Of a DNA stretch of 64,000 nt, positions 28,997 to 38,363 are shown one piece after another. The number at the start of each line of letters is the position of its first letter. Position 1 is the stretch's first letter. The translations under genes were made by a program, and so were the position numbers. The notes below the pieces were generated by a model. The model was not told the origin of the DNA. It worked only from the letters and a program-made list of their open reading frames with translations, and did no database searches. The DNA comes from Cupriavidus nantongensis (GTDB lineage: Bacteria > Pseudomonadota > Gammaproteobacteria > Burkholderiales > Burkholderiaceae): the NCBI RefSeq assembly GCF_001598055.1, contig NZ_CP014844.1, positions 372,001-436,000 on the forward strand. The letters are read 5' to 3'.

Positions 28997-29872
28997 ATGT
29001 CCGCCGTTCCTCCGAATTCGCCCGATCCTTCCGCCGCCATGGCCTGGCGCATCGATGAAGGCGCGCTGCGCGCCATGCTGTCGCCCGCGCTGCGCGACTG
29101 GACCCTGGAACTGGTCGAGGAAACCGGCTCGACCAATGCCGACCTGACCGCGCGCTGCCGCCAGGCGCCGTGGTCCGATGCCGGCACGCTGCGCCTGGCC
29201 TATCGCCAGACCGCCGGGCGCGGACGCCAGGGCCGGCCATGGCAGGGGCAGGCCGGCATGACCTTCTCGGTGGCGCTGCCGCTGGCGCTGGCGCCGGCGC
29301 AGCTGAGCGGCCTGAGCCTGGCGGTGGGCCTGGCGCTGGCCGAGGCCCTGGGCGACGTGGCCCCGGCGCTGGGCGCGCGGGTCGGGCTGAAATGGCCCAA
29401 TGACCTGCAGATCGACGGCCGCAAGCTGGCCGGCATCCTGATCGAATCGGTGCCGGCGGGCCCGCAGCGGGTCTGGGCGGTGATCGGCATCGGCCTGAAC
29501 CTGGTGCGCGATGCGCAGATGGAGGCCGCGCTGGGCCGCGAACTGGCGGGCGTGGCCGAGGCCATGCCCGGCTTCGATGCCGGGCGCGATGCGCCGCGCC
29601 TGCTGGCCGCGGTGCTGGAGCGGCTGGTGGCGATGCGCGCGGACTTCCTCGCGCACGGCTTCGGGCCGATGGCGCGGCGCTGGTCCGCCGCCGATGCCTA
29701 CCGCGACCAGCCGGTGCGGCTGCTGCACGACGGCCAGGTGATCGCCGAAGGCATGGCGCGCGGCGTCGACGAGGCCGGCCACCTGCTGCTGGAAACGCCC
29801 GCGGGCCTGGAGCGCATCGCCAGCGGCGAACTGTCGCTGCGGCCCGCTGCGGGCAAGGACGGGCACGCATGA
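28997..29872 (+). CDS. birA: biotin-[acetyl-CoA-carboxylase] ligase
   Basis: 291 residues. The catalytic domain has ETGSTN, the biotinyl-AMP loop [10 protein letters not shown] and KWPNDL, and ends in the small C-terminal SH3-like domain. There is no N-terminal winged helix, so this is the monofunctional type without repressor activity. The ATG at 28997 is taken rather than the TTG three codons earlier. It overlaps coaX by 4 bases, the usual betaproteobacterial birA-coaX order. Confidence 0.93.
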   Translation: MSAVPPNSPDPSAAMAWRIDEGALRAMLSPALRDWTLELVEETGSTNADLTARCRQAPWSDAGTLRLAYRQTAGRGRQGRPWQGQAGMTFSVALPLALAPAQLSGLSLAVGLALAEALGDVAPALGARVGLKWPNDLQIDGRKLAGILIESVPAGPQRVWAVIGIGLNLVRDAQMEAALGRELAGVAEAMPGFDAGRDAPRLLAAVLERLVAMRADFLAHGFGPMARRWSAADAYRDQPVRLLHDGQVIAEGMARGVDEAGHLLLETPAGLERIASGELSLRPAAGKDGHA

Positions 29873-30720
29873 CCGCGCCGCGCCTGCTGGTCGATATCGG
29901 CAATACCCGGCTCAAGTGGGCGTGGTGCGACGCCGGTGCGGCACTGCCCGCCACCGCTGGCACCGCTGCGCTGCCGACGCCGTGGCAGCACGCCGGCGCG
30001 GTCACGCATGCCGCCGACGGCGCGCTGCAGGCCCTGGCCGCCGAGCTGCGCGTGCTGCGCGCCGGCGGGCCGATGCCGTCGGTGTGGATCAGCAACGTGG
30101 CCGGGCCGGTGCTTGCCGCCGACGTCGATGCTACGCTGGCCGATGCCTTCGGCGGCTGCGCGCCGGTGCAATGGGTGCGCAGCGCGGCCGTGCATGGCGA
30201 CCTGGCCAACGGCTATCGCGAACCGACCCAACTGGGCGTCGACCGCTGGATCGGCGCAGTCGGCGCGCACCGCTGGCTGCCGCGCGACACGTTGCTGCTG
30301 GTCACTGCCGGCACCGCCACCACGCTCGATATCGTCACCGTGACGGAGGCTGGCGGCGCGCGTTTCGAAGGCGGGCTGATCCTGCCGGGGCTGGCGCTGA
30401 TGCTGGGCACGCTGGCGCGCAATACGGCGCAGCTGCCGGCGCTGGATGTGGGCGAGGCCGGCAGCGTGGCGGGCGCGCAGCGGCGCTGGGCCGACAACAC
30501 CCACGACGCCATTGCCGCCGGCTGCCTGGCCGCGCAGGCGGGCGCCATCGAGCGCACCTGGCGCGCGCTGGGCGAGCGCGGCGATGCTGCGCGCCCGCCG
30601 CGCTGCCTGCTGTCAGGCGGCGCCCGCGGCGCGCTGGCCGGGGCGCTCGCGGTGCCGTTCGAGATGCACGATAATCTGGTGCTGCTCGGCCTGCATGCAA
30701 TGGCCATGGCCGACGCGTAA
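29869..30720 (+). CDS. coaX: type III pantothenate kinase
   Basis: 283 residues. The ASKHA-fold phosphate motif DIGNTRLKW, the conserved [11 protein letters not shown] and [11 protein letters not shown] segments and the C-terminal LLSGGARG are present. CoaX phosphorylates pantothenate in the first step of coenzyme A synthesis and is not feedback-inhibited by CoA, unlike type I enzymes. The ATG overlaps the birA stop. Members from Burkholderiales are somewhat longer than those of Thermotoga or Pseudomonas, as here. Confidence 0.94.
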   Translation: MTAPRLLVDIGNTRLKWAWCDAGAALPATAGTAALPTPWQHAGAVTHAADGALQALAAELRVLRAGGPMPSVWISNVAGPVLAADVDATLADAFGGCAPVQWVRSAAVHGDLANGYREPTQLGVDRWIGAVGAHRWLPRDTLLLVTAGTATTLDIVTVTEAGGARFEGGLILPGLALMLGTLARNTAQLPALDVGEAGSVAGAQRRWADNTHDAIAAGCLAAQAGAIERTWRALGERGDAARPPRCLLSGGARGALAGALAVPFEMHDNLVLLGLHAMAMADA

Positions 30721-30753
30721 CCACGCTACGTCCCTACCTCCAGCCGATTCCCC

Positions 30754-30966
30754 ATGATCACCCGCTCCCTGAGCATCGCATTGCTGTTGCTGCTGCTTGC
30801 CAACGCGGTGCTGCTGGCCGCGGTGCTGGGTGCGTTCGGCGCGCAGCCGCTGTCGGGCTGGTTCGAATCGCCGCGCGAGCCGCACCGGCTGGAGCAGCAG
30901 GTGCGGGGCGAGCGCATGCGGCTGCAAGCGCCGCCGGCCACGCCGGCGTCGGCGCCGGGCGCTTAG
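30754..30966 (+). CDS. small single-helix membrane protein, possible SPOR-protein remnant
   Basis: 70 residues: one N-terminal hydrophobic helix (SLSIALLLLLLANAVLLAAV), a short loop, and the segment ESPREPHRLEQQVRGERMRL. In other Burkholderiales the gene after coaX often encodes a longer SPOR-domain protein with a similar beginning; here the frame stops before any SPOR domain. It may be a truncated relic or a functional short form. Placement and composition support a real gene, but the function is unknown. Confidence 0.6.
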   Translation: MITRSLSIALLLLLLANAVLLAAVLGAFGAQPLSGWFESPREPHRLEQQVRGERMRLQAPPATPASAPGA

Positions 30967-30995
30967 TGCGGGCCAGATAATGCAGGCGCGGCGGC

Positions 30996-31490
30996 TCAGC
31001 CGCCCTGGCGCACCCTGGTCAGCAGCTTGGTGGTCGAGCGATCGTGCAGGAAGGGGATGGCGTAGGCCTGGCCGCCCCAGCTGCGCACCAGCCGGGTTTC
31101 TTCGAGCGTATCGATATCGTAGTCGCCGCCCTTGACGTAGATGTCGGGGCGCACCAGCCGGATCAGCTCCACCGGCGTCTGTTCGCGGAACATCGCCACC
31201 AGGTCGACCGACGCCAGCGCGGCCAGCAGCGCCATGCGGTCCGACTCATGGTTGAGCGGGCGGTCGTCGCCCTTGCCCAGCATCTTCACCGAGGCATCGC
31301 TGTTGACCCCGACCACCAGGCTGGCGCCGAGCGCGCGCGCCTGCGCCAGGTAGGTGGCATGGCCGCGATGGAGGATGTCGAAGACGCCGTTGGTAAACAC
31401 CAGCGGGCGCGGCAGCGCGGCGATGCGCGCGGCCAGCGCGGCGGTGTCGTCGGCGGGAGTCAGCTTGGATTCGAAGGCGGGTACGGACAT
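30996..31490 (-). CDS. rfaE2: D-glycero-beta-D-manno-heptose 1-phosphate adenylyltransferase
   Basis: About 164 residues. The nucleotidyltransferase motif FTNGVFDILHRGHATYL (HxGH-type) and the GDYDIDTLEE segment identify the adenylyltransferase half of HldE, encoded as a separate gene as in other betaproteobacteria. It makes ADP-heptose for the lipopolysaccharide inner core. Three in-frame ATGs (31526, 31502, 31490) are possible and none has a clear ribosome binding site. The shortest is chosen because the added residues are not conserved-looking. It is convergent with the small coaX-linked gene. Confidence 0.88.
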   Translation of the reverse strand: MSVPAFESKLTPADDTAALAARIAALPRPLVFTNGVFDILHRGHATYLAQARALGASLVVGVNSDASVKMLGKGDDRPLNHESDRMALLAALASVDLVAMFREQTPVELIRLVRPDIYVKGGDYDIDTLEETRLVRSWGGQAYAIPFLHDRSTTKLLTRVRQGG

Positions 31491-31851
31491 GGATCGGGAC
31501 ATGGGGTAGGTGGAGGCCGGCACCATGGCGGAGCCGGCGCGCTTGCCCGAATGGTACCTGTTCTTGCAGCGGGCTCCGCGCCGGCGCTGGCCGGTTCGGT
31601 CGCGGCACGTCCAGGATGTAGTAACCGGCTACTACCTGCGAAGCCTCTGGTGCGCTTATCATCCGCGGCACCGAATTTCCGGGAACAGGAAAACGGCGTT
31701 GTACCCTACCCGCCAGGGCCGGACCCGATCCGGCATGCCGCTGCGGGCCGCATTTGTCGGGAATGCGTGAAGGTAGAAAAAGAAGACAGAAAAATGCCCC
31801 GCTTCGGCGGGGCATTTTTTTCGTCCGGTTTTCTCGTCCCGTTCGGGCCGC
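31491..31851. other. intergenic region upstream of rfaE2 with an 18-bp near-palindrome
   Basis: No supported gene. The region holds a near-perfect palindrome at 31618-31635, GTAGTAACCGGCTACTAC, about 130 bases upstream of rfaE2 and possibly an operator. The terminator of the ferritin-like gene is at 31790-31821. No convincing sigma-70 promoter for rfaE2 was found by eye. Confidence 0.5.
31790..31821 (-). terminator. intrinsic terminator with TTCG loop
   Basis: Perfect 13-bp stem AAAAATGCCCCGC (31790-31802) / GCGGGGCATTTTT (31807-31819) around a stable TTCG tetraloop, with T-tracts in both directions. It lies 31 bases after the stop of the ferritin-like gene on the minus strand. Confidence 0.92.
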
Positions 31852-32715
31852 TCAGGCCTGCGCCGGGCGGGCCGCGCCGGCGCCTTGCAGGCTGGCGTTC
31901 AGCTCCTTGCGGTAGCGGTTCAGGTCCTGCACGCTTTCGAAGGTGCGCTCGAACAGCAGCGACATGTTGTGCAGGATCCGTTCGATGACCTTCTTCTCCC
32001 AGCCTTCGTCGAAGCGGATCTGCTCGTCCAGCCATTTCTCGAGCCAGTCGGGGTCCGGCAGGCGCGACTGCACCGTGTCGTTGGGGAACAGCGCCTTGTT
32101 GACGTGCAGGTTGGTCGGGTGCAGCGGCTTCTCGGTGCGGCGCGCCGAGGCCATCAGCACGCCGATCTTGGCGAAGGCCGCGCGCGCGCTGTCGCCGAAC
32201 TGCGCCAGGTATTTCTTCATGTAGCGCAGGTAGGCGCCGCCGTGGCGGGCTTCGTCCTGCGACAGGGTGCGGTAGATATGCTTGATCACCGGTTCGGTGT
32301 GCCATTCGGCGGCACGGCGGTACCAGTGGTTCAGGCGGATCTCGCCGCAGAAATGCAGCATCAGCGTTTCCAGCGGGGGGGCCGGGTCGAACTCGAAGCG
32401 CACCGCGTGCAGTTCTTCCTCGGTCGGCACCAGGTCCGGGCGGAAGCGGCGCAGGTACTCCATCAGCACCAGCGAATGCTTCTGTTCCTCGAAGAACCAG
32501 ATGCTCATGAACGCCGAAAAGTCAGAGTCGTGGCGGTTGTCGCGCAGGAACATCTCGGTCGCGGGCAGGGCGGACCATTCCGTGATCGCATTCATGCGAA
32601 TGGTCTTGGCCTGGTCGTCCGTCAGCATGCTGGCGTCGAAGGACTCCCAGGGGATGTCCTTGTCCATGTGCCAGCGGACGGCTTCCAACGATTTGAACAG
32701 TTCGGGGTAGAGCAT
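31852..32715 (-). CDS. ferritin-like di-iron protein, acyl-ACP-desaturase-like
   Basis: 287 residues, mostly helical. Two E-x-x-H pairs are visible, Glu77/His80 in EEQKH and Glu155/His158 in DEARH, with further carboxylates Glu46 and Glu125 spaced as in four-helix di-iron proteins (acyl-ACP desaturases, R2 subunits). The substrate is not evident; fatty-acid desaturation or another oxygen-dependent oxidation is possible. It stands alone, with its own terminator and a TAGAAT box 25 bases before the start on the minus strand (32746 down to 32741). Confidence 0.75.
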   Translation of the reverse strand: MLYPELFKSLEAVRWHMDKDIPWESFDASMLTDDQAKTIRMNAITEWSALPATEMFLRDNRHDSDFSAFMSIWFFEEQKHSLVLMEYLRRFRPDLVPTEEELHAVRFEFDPAPPLETLMLHFCGEIRLNHWYRRAAEWHTEPVIKHIYRTLSQDEARHGGAYLRYMKKYLAQFGDSARAAFAKIGVLMASARRTEKPLHPTNLHVNKALFPNDTVQSRLPDPDWLEKWLDEQIRFDEGWEKKVIERILHNMSLLFERTFESVQDLNRYRKELNASLQGAGAARPAQA

Positions 32716-32916
32716 GGTAAGCCTTTGAAATTACGGGCAGATTCTACCAGATGCGAATTATTCTCTTCTCTCCTTTTTTAGGCCGGAGCGGGGCAAATAT
32801 GCAACGCCGGGCGGGGTTTGCCGGCGCCTTCTGCATTTTCCGGGCGATCAGCGCCGCGGCGGCGGGCCAAAGTGCCAGCGCGGGCGCCTGTGTGACCGTC
32901 ATGTGACGGCGGCAAC

Positions 32917-34194
32917 TCAGGGAGAGACTGCCTGCTCGGCCGCGTGGTCGCCAGTGTCGGGCGCGGCCGGCGCCGTGCCGGGGACGATGCCGTAGAGGAA
33001 GGCCGCCAGCTCGTCGGCCTGGGCTTCGGCGTCGCGCTCGCCCAGCGCGATCAGCGCCTGCGTAAAGGCCGGCTCGAACAGCAGGTAGCTGGCGAACGCG
33101 GCGCCGCGCGCCTCGGTGCCGCCCAGCGGCGCCAGCAGCGCGCGCACGGTGCGCGGCAGCTGCTTCTGGTGCTCGGCGGCGATGGCCTCGATCGGCTCGC
33201 TGGGCGCCACCGTCATCACCTGCACCGGGCGCCAGCCCTCGCGGTCGCCGGCCACCTCGGGCATGCGCGCCAGCAGCCGGTTGATATGCAGCAGCCGCTC
33301 CAGGTCGGCGTTCAGGCCGTCCAGGAAGATGCTGGCCAGCGCCTGGCCGCCCACCTGCGCCAGCGACGGATAGCCGCCGCCCGGCATGGTGTCGAACCAG
33401 CCCGAGCGCTGGCGCGAGGCCGCGCCGATCGCCAGGATGCGCGACGCGCCCAGGTGGATCGCCGGCGACAGCGGCGACATCTGGCGCATGGTGCCGTCGC
33501 CGAACCACTCGTGGTGGCCATCGAGTTCCAGCGGCATGGCCGGGAACAGGAACGGGATCGACGACGAGGCCAGCAGGTGGTCCACCGTGATCTGCGCCGG
33601 CACCGCGATGCGCTGGCTGCGGTGCCACGGATGGATGCGGTGGTGCGACTGGTAGAAGGTCACATGGCGCCCGGTGCTGTACGACAGCGCCGTCACCGCG
33701 AACGCCTGCAGCGCGCCGCTGTCGAGGCTGGCCTGCACCCGCGCGGGCTCGAACAGCTCGCCCAGCATGCTGCCCAGCGGGGTGTTGTCGAACAGCGCGC
33801 GCGGCGCGCGCCGCTGCGTGGCCCAGCCCAGCGCCAGCGTCGACAGCCAGCGCGCGCCCGACACGCCCACGCGCAGCACATCGGTGCGGTAGACCTCGTC
33901 GGCATGGATGCTGTGCCAGAGCGCGCCCAGGCTCTGCGTGGCAGCCTCGAAGTCGCCGGCATGGATGGCCAGCCCCGCGCCGTTGATGGCCCCGGCCGAG
34001 GTGCCGGCGAGGATGCCGAACGGCAGCGCGGCCTGCGCCTTGCCGTGGCGCGCGGCGATACGCGCCACGCCGTTGAGCACGCCGGCCTGGTAGGCGGCGC
34101 GCGCGCCGCCGCCCGTCAGGATCAGCGCGGTGGCGGCGGGGTTTGGCGTGGAGGCGGGCGCCGCAGGGGGCAGCGGCAGCGAATCGCGATGCAT
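32917..34194 (-). CDS. patatin-like phospholipase
   Basis: 425 residues. The patatin elements are complete: oxyanion loop GGGARAAYQAG (28-38), nucleophile Ser66 in GTSAG, and the catalytic Asp233 in GDGT. Such enzymes hydrolyse acyl lipids; related proteins in Cupriavidus include intracellular PHB depolymerases, but the sequence does not identify the substrate. There is no signal peptide. It lies immediately downstream of phaM on the same strand (38-base gap), which makes a lipid or PHB link conceivable. Confidence 0.88.
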   Translation of the reverse strand: MHRDSLPLPPAAPASTPNPAATALILTGGGARAAYQAGVLNGVARIAARHGKAQAALPFGILAGTSAGAINGAGLAIHAGDFEAATQSLGALWHSIHADEVYRTDVLRVGVSGARWLSTLALGWATQRRAPRALFDNTPLGSMLGELFEPARVQASLDSGALQAFAVTALSYSTGRHVTFYQSHHRIHPWHRSQRIAVPAQITVDHLLASSSIPFLFPAMPLELDGHHEWFGDGTMRQMSPLSPAIHLGASRILAIGAASRQRSGWFDTMPGGGYPSLAQVGGQALASIFLDGLNADLERLLHINRLLARMPEVAGDREGWRPVQVMTVAPSEPIEAIAAEHQKQLPRTVRALLAPLGGTEARGAAFASYLLFEPAFTQALIALGERDAEAQADELAAFLYGIVPGTAPAAPDTGDHAAEQAVSP

Positions 34195-34232
34195 GGGCGG
34201 TTGGGGGAAGGGGGCGTCAGGCAGCGGCGGGA

Positions 34233-35069
<837 letters not shown>

Positions 35070-35134
35070 GGTCGCGCGCTCCGTGTGCGGCGCAGCCGGG
35101 TGCCCGGACCTCCGGGAGCGCGGCTGCGTCGTCG

Positions 35135-35968
35135 TTACCTGAACTGAGGCGGCCGCTTTTCGCGCAGGCTCGCCATGCCTTCGTGCACGTCGGGGCCGGC
35201 AAAACCCATGAATTCGAGCGCCAGCGAGGTATCGAAAGCGGGGCCGGCCATGCGCAGCCAGTTGTTGAGGGCGTACTTGGTCCAGCGGATCGCGCTCTGC
35301 GACCCTGCCGCCAGCCGGTTGGCCACCTCGAACGCGCGCGCCACCAGTTCGTCCTCATCCACCGCCAGCGAGACCAGGCCGATCCGCTCGGCCTCTTCGC
35401 CGCTGACCGACTCGCACAGCATCAGATAGTACTTGGCCTTGGCCATTCCGCACAGCAGCGGCCACACGATCGCGGCATGGTCGCCCGCGGCCACGCCCAG
35501 CCGGGTATGGCCGTCGACGATGCGCGCGCTCTTCGCCGCGATCGAGATATCGGCCAGCAGTCCCGCCACCAGCCCGGCGCCGACGGCCGGGCCGTGCATC
35601 GCCGAGACCACCGGCTTGTCGCAGTTGATGACGTTGTAGACCAGGTCGCGCGCCTCGTGCCAGACCCGCGTGCGGGTGTCGAAGTCGTTGGCCATGTCCT
35701 CGACCAGCGCGAGGTCGCCGCCGGCGGAGAAGCCCTTGCCCTCGCCGCGGATCAGCGCCACGCGCACCTCGGGGTCGGCGGAGACGTCGCGCCAGATCTC
35801 GGCCAGCTCGCGGTGCATGCTGGCGTCGGCGGTGGCCAGCTTCTGGTTGGCCGACTGGGCCGCGCCCATGACGATTTCGAGGATCGGGCCGTGGCGGCGC
35901 AGGGTCAGTGCGCGGTAGCGCTCGTAGCGTGGCGACAGCGTGGAGGTGTCAGCGGAGGGCGTGGTCAT
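35135..35968 (-). CDS. enoyl-CoA hydratase/isomerase family protein
   Basis: 277 residues of the crotonase fold. The CoA/oxyanion-hole segments are visible: [17 protein letters not shown] and [19 protein letters not shown]. The catalytic Glu of classical hydratases is not obvious: the [11 protein letters not shown] segment holds Asp where hydratases often have Glu, so another crotonase reaction is possible. The ATG at 35968 is used; a start at 36010 would add 14 residues. A TATAAT box and a TetR-like palindrome stand just upstream. Confidence 0.85.
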   Translation of the reverse strand: MTTPSADTSTLSPRYERYRALTLRRHGPILEIVMGAAQSANQKLATADASMHRELAEIWRDVSADPEVRVALIRGEGKGFSAGGDLALVEDMANDFDTRTRVWHEARDLVYNVINCDKPVVSAMHGPAVGAGLVAGLLADISIAAKSARIVDGHTRLGVAAGDHAAIVWPLLCGMAKAKYYLMLCESVSGEEAERIGLVSLAVDEDELVARAFEVANRLAAGSQSAIRWTKYALNNWLRMAGPAFDTSLALEFMGFAGPDVHEGMASLREKRPPQFR

Positions 35969-36019
35969 GGGGGCCTTTGAAGTGGACGCCAGCGCGGGCG
36001 CCGGACGCATGGTTAATTT

Positions 36020-36045
36020 ACCAACCGATCGGTCGGTTAATTATA
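36020..36045 (-). promoter_or_regulatory. TetR-type operator overlapping a -10 box of the enoyl-CoA hydratase gene
   Basis: On the minus strand TATAAT (36045 down to 36040) is followed at once by a palindrome centred on ACCGATCGGT (36024-36033) with flanking ACCA/CGGT half sites. This matches the general form of TetR-family operators that control fatty-acid or branched-chain acid catabolism. It covers the expected transcription start, so binding would block initiation. The regulator is not in the window. Confidence 0.6.
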
Positions 36046-36086
36046 TGCAAATCCGGCGCGCGGCTGCGTGCGCGGCCCGGCCCGCC

Positions 36087-37067
36087 TCAGGCAGCCGCCA
36101 CCAGCTGGTCGATCGCGCCGAACACCGAATGGCCCTGCGCGTCGAACATCTCGATCTTGACCGCGTCGCCGAACTTCATGAATTCGGTCACCGGCTTGCC
36201 TTCGTCGATGGTCTCGAGCATGCGCTTCTCGGCGATGCAGCAGTAGCCCTTCTTGCGGTCGACGTTGGAGATCGTGCCCGAGCCGACGATGCTGCCGGCG
36301 CGCACGTTGCGGGTCTTGCAGATATGCGCGATCAGCTGGCCGAAGTCGAACACCATGTCGGTGCCGCAGTCGGGCTGGCCCACTTTCTTGCTGTTCCAGT
36401 GCACGGTCATCGGCAGGTGCACCTTGCGCTCGCGCCAGGCCTCGCCCAGCTCGTCGGGGGTCACCGCGACCGGCGAGAACGCCGTCGCCGGCTTGCTCTG
36501 GAAGAAGCCGAAGCCCTTGCCCAGTTCGGCCGGGATCAGGTTGCGCAGCGACACATCGTTGGCCAGCATCACCAGCCGGATGGCCTCGCCGGCCTGCTCC
36601 GGGGTGGCGCCCATCTTCACGTCGCCGGTGATCACCGCGACCTCGGCCTCGAAGTCGATGCCGAAGGCCTCGCTGGCGCAGACGATGTCGTCGTGCGGGC
36701 CGAGGAAATCGTCGGAGCCGCCCTGGTACATCAGCGGGTCGGTCCAGAACTCGGGCGGCATCTCGGCACCGCGCGCCTTGCGCACCAGCTCGACATGGTT
36801 GACGTAGGCCGAGCCGTCGGCCCACTGGTAGGCGCGCGGCAGCGGCGCCATGCAGTCCTTCGGCGCGAACGGGAACGGATGGCGCGCGCGGCCGCCGTTG
36901 AGCGCGTCGTACAGGTCCTGCAGCTGCGGCGCGTAGAACTGCCAGTCGTCGAGCACGGTCTGCAGCTTGCCGGCGATGTCGGTGGCGAAGTGCGCGGTCT
37001 TCAGGTCGCGCGACACGACCACCAGCTGGCCGTCGCGCGAACCGTCCTTCAGGGTTGCGAGTTTCAT
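36087..37067 (-). CDS. fumarylacetoacetate hydrolase-family protein
   Basis: 326 residues. The C-terminal FAH domain shows metal ligands in DFEAEVAVITGD and the GSDDFLGP and GSGTISN segments. The N-terminal part (MKLATLKDGSRDGQLVVVSRD) is typical of the longer betaproteobacterial members often labelled fumarylacetoacetase-like. The exact substrate (fumarylacetoacetate or another beta-diketone) is undecided; no tyrosine-degradation genes lie nearby. A four-unit 12-bp repeat lies 41-88 bases before its start. Confidence 0.87.
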   Translation of the reverse strand: MKLATLKDGSRDGQLVVVSRDLKTAHFATDIAGKLQTVLDDWQFYAPQLQDLYDALNGGRARHPFPFAPKDCMAPLPRAYQWADGSAYVNHVELVRKARGAEMPPEFWTDPLMYQGGSDDFLGPHDDIVCASEAFGIDFEAEVAVITGDVKMGATPEQAGEAIRLVMLANDVSLRNLIPAELGKGFGFFQSKPATAFSPVAVTPDELGEAWRERKVHLPMTVHWNSKKVGQPDCGTDMVFDFGQLIAHICKTRNVRAGSIVGSGTISNVDRKKGYCCIAEKRMLETIDEGKPVTEFMKFGDAVKIEMFDAQGHSVFGAIDQLVAAA

Positions 37068-37107
37068 GGGATGCGGTAGGGATCGGGGGGCCTGCCGGGC
37101 AGGCGCG

Positions 37108-37155
37108 ATGGGCGCTAGTATGGGCGCTAGTATGGGCGCTTGTATGGGCGCTAGT
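37108..37155. repeat. four-copy 12-bp tandem repeat upstream of the FAH gene
   Basis: Four contiguous units of ATGGGCGCTAGT (37108-37119, 37120-37131, 37132-37143, 37144-37155); unit 3 has a single change (GCTTGT). On the minus strand the array occupies the leader/promoter zone of the FAH gene. Each unit carries a TACTAG-like hexamer on that strand, so copy number could shift promoter spacing. The array is not part of a coding region. Confidence 0.9.
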
Positions 37156-37176
37156 CTAACGCGGCGCGCGCGCCGC

Positions 37177-38184
37177 TCAGTCGACCGTGATGCCCTTGGC
37201 CTTGATCAGCTTGCCCCAGCGCTCGGCCTCGGCACGCGCGTAGCTGGCGAATTCCTCGGGCGTGCTCGACACCGCCTCGACGCCCACGCCTTCCAGCTTC
37301 TTCTGCACCTCGGGCGTCTTCAGCGCCTTGACCAGCTCGGCGTTCAGCCGCGCGACCACGGCCTTGGGCGTGCCGGCCGGCGCCACCATGCCTTGCCAGG
37401 CGTAGGCCTCGAAGCCGGCCACGCCGCCTTCGGCGACGGTCGGCACACTCGGCAGCACGGTGAGCCGCCTGGGCGTGGCCACGCCCAGCGCGCGCAGCTT
37501 GCCGGCCTGAACGTTCTGCTGGCCCGAGGCCAGGTCCAGGAACATCAGGTCGACCTGCCCCGCGAGCAGGTCCTGCACCGCGGGCGCGGCGCCCTTGTAG
37601 GGCACGTGCGTCATCCTGACCCGGGTCTGGTCCATGAACAGCTCCATCGCCAGGTGGTGCGGGCTGCCGGCGCCCGGCGAGGCAAAGTTGACCTTGCCCG
37701 GGTGCTTCTGCGCATAGTCGATCGCTTCCTTGAGCGTGCGCGCGGGGAAATTCGGGTTGGCCACCAGCACCAGCGGGAAGCGCGCCAGCTGGCCGATATA
37801 GACGAAATCCTTGTCGGCGTTGTACGGCAGCTTCTTGTACAGCGACGGGTTGGCGGCCAGCGTGGCGGTATCGGCGGTCAGCACGGTGTAGCCGTCGGGC
37901 CTGGCATGCGCCACCGCATCGGCCCCGACAATGGTGGCGGCGCCCGGCCGGTTGTCGATCACCACCTGCTTGCCCAGCCCCGCCGTGATCGCCTGGGCCA
38001 CGGTGCGCGCGACCACATCGGTGCCGCCGCCGGCGGGGTAGGGCACGACCCAGCGGATCGGCTGCGACGGCCAGGTGTCGGCGCGCGCGGGCGCGCTGGC
38101 GGTGCACAGCAGGGCAAGCAGGGGAGCAGCGGCGAGGGCTGCGACGGCGGCGAGGGCGGGGCGGAAGTAGCCAGGGGGGCGCAT
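37177..38184 (-). CDS. Bug/TctC-family periplasmic solute receptor
   Basis: 335 residues with a signal peptide (Arg/Pro start, hydrophobic AALAAVAALAAAPLLALL, cleavage near ARA-D at about 36). The mature protein matches the Bug family of tripartite tricarboxylate receptors: WPSQPIRWVVPYPAGGGTDVVAR, NRPGA, and the HVPYKGAAPAVQDLLAGQVD motif. Such receptors bind small carboxylates; hundreds exist in Bordetella and Cupriavidus, often without a cognate transporter nearby, as here. It is divergent from the IclR regulator. Confidence 0.93.
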   Translation of the reverse strand: MRPPGYFRPALAAVAALAAAPLLALLCTASAPARADTWPSQPIRWVVPYPAGGGTDVVARTVAQAITAGLGKQVVIDNRPGAATIVGADAVAHARPDGYTVLTADTATLAANPSLYKKLPYNADKDFVYIGQLARFPLVLVANPNFPARTLKEAIDYAQKHPGKVNFASPGAGSPHHLAMELFMDQTRVRMTHVPYKGAAPAVQDLLAGQVDLMFLDLASGQQNVQAGKLRALGVATPRRLTVLPSVPTVAEGGVAGFEAYAWQGMVAPAGTPKAVVARLNAELVKALKTPEVQKKLEGVGVEAVSSTPEEFASYARAEAERWGKLIKAKGITVD

Positions 38185-38284
38185 CGGTGGTCTCCATGGT
38201 AAAACGGGGCCCGGTGTTGGCGGGCTGCACTGCGCCCGCCGGCCAGGTCTGTAGCGGAGAAAGTCTACCGAGCGCTTAAAAATT

Positions 38285-38315
38285 GGTAAATCGATTTCGC
38301 TATAGTAAATTTACC
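38285..38315. promoter_or_regulatory. inverted repeat in the Bug-IclR divergent region
   Basis: GGTAAAT (38285-38291) and ATTTACC (38309-38315) are inverted over 17 bases. AAATCGATTT (38288-38297) and a TATAGT hexamer (38301-38306) lie within. This AT-rich island between divergent genes is the natural binding place for the IclR regulator; binding is inferred. Confidence 0.5.
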
Positions 38316-38363
38316 TAGGATTTTTCCCTCCCCCAGCCAGCAGGCACACGCCCTGCCACCCGC

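Noticed and set aside
31510..31770. 86-codon open frame upstream of the ferritin-like terminator
   Set aside because: No ribosome binding site, no recognisable family, and it overlaps the start region of rfaE2 on the other strand.
36011..36050. Enoyl-CoA hydratase start at 36010
   Set aside because: It would add 14 low-complexity residues and lies very close to the predicted transcription start; the ATG at 35968 fits better, though not with certainty.
37108..37155. CRISPR-like array
   Set aside because: Units are only 12 bases and contiguous, with no spacers and no cas genes.
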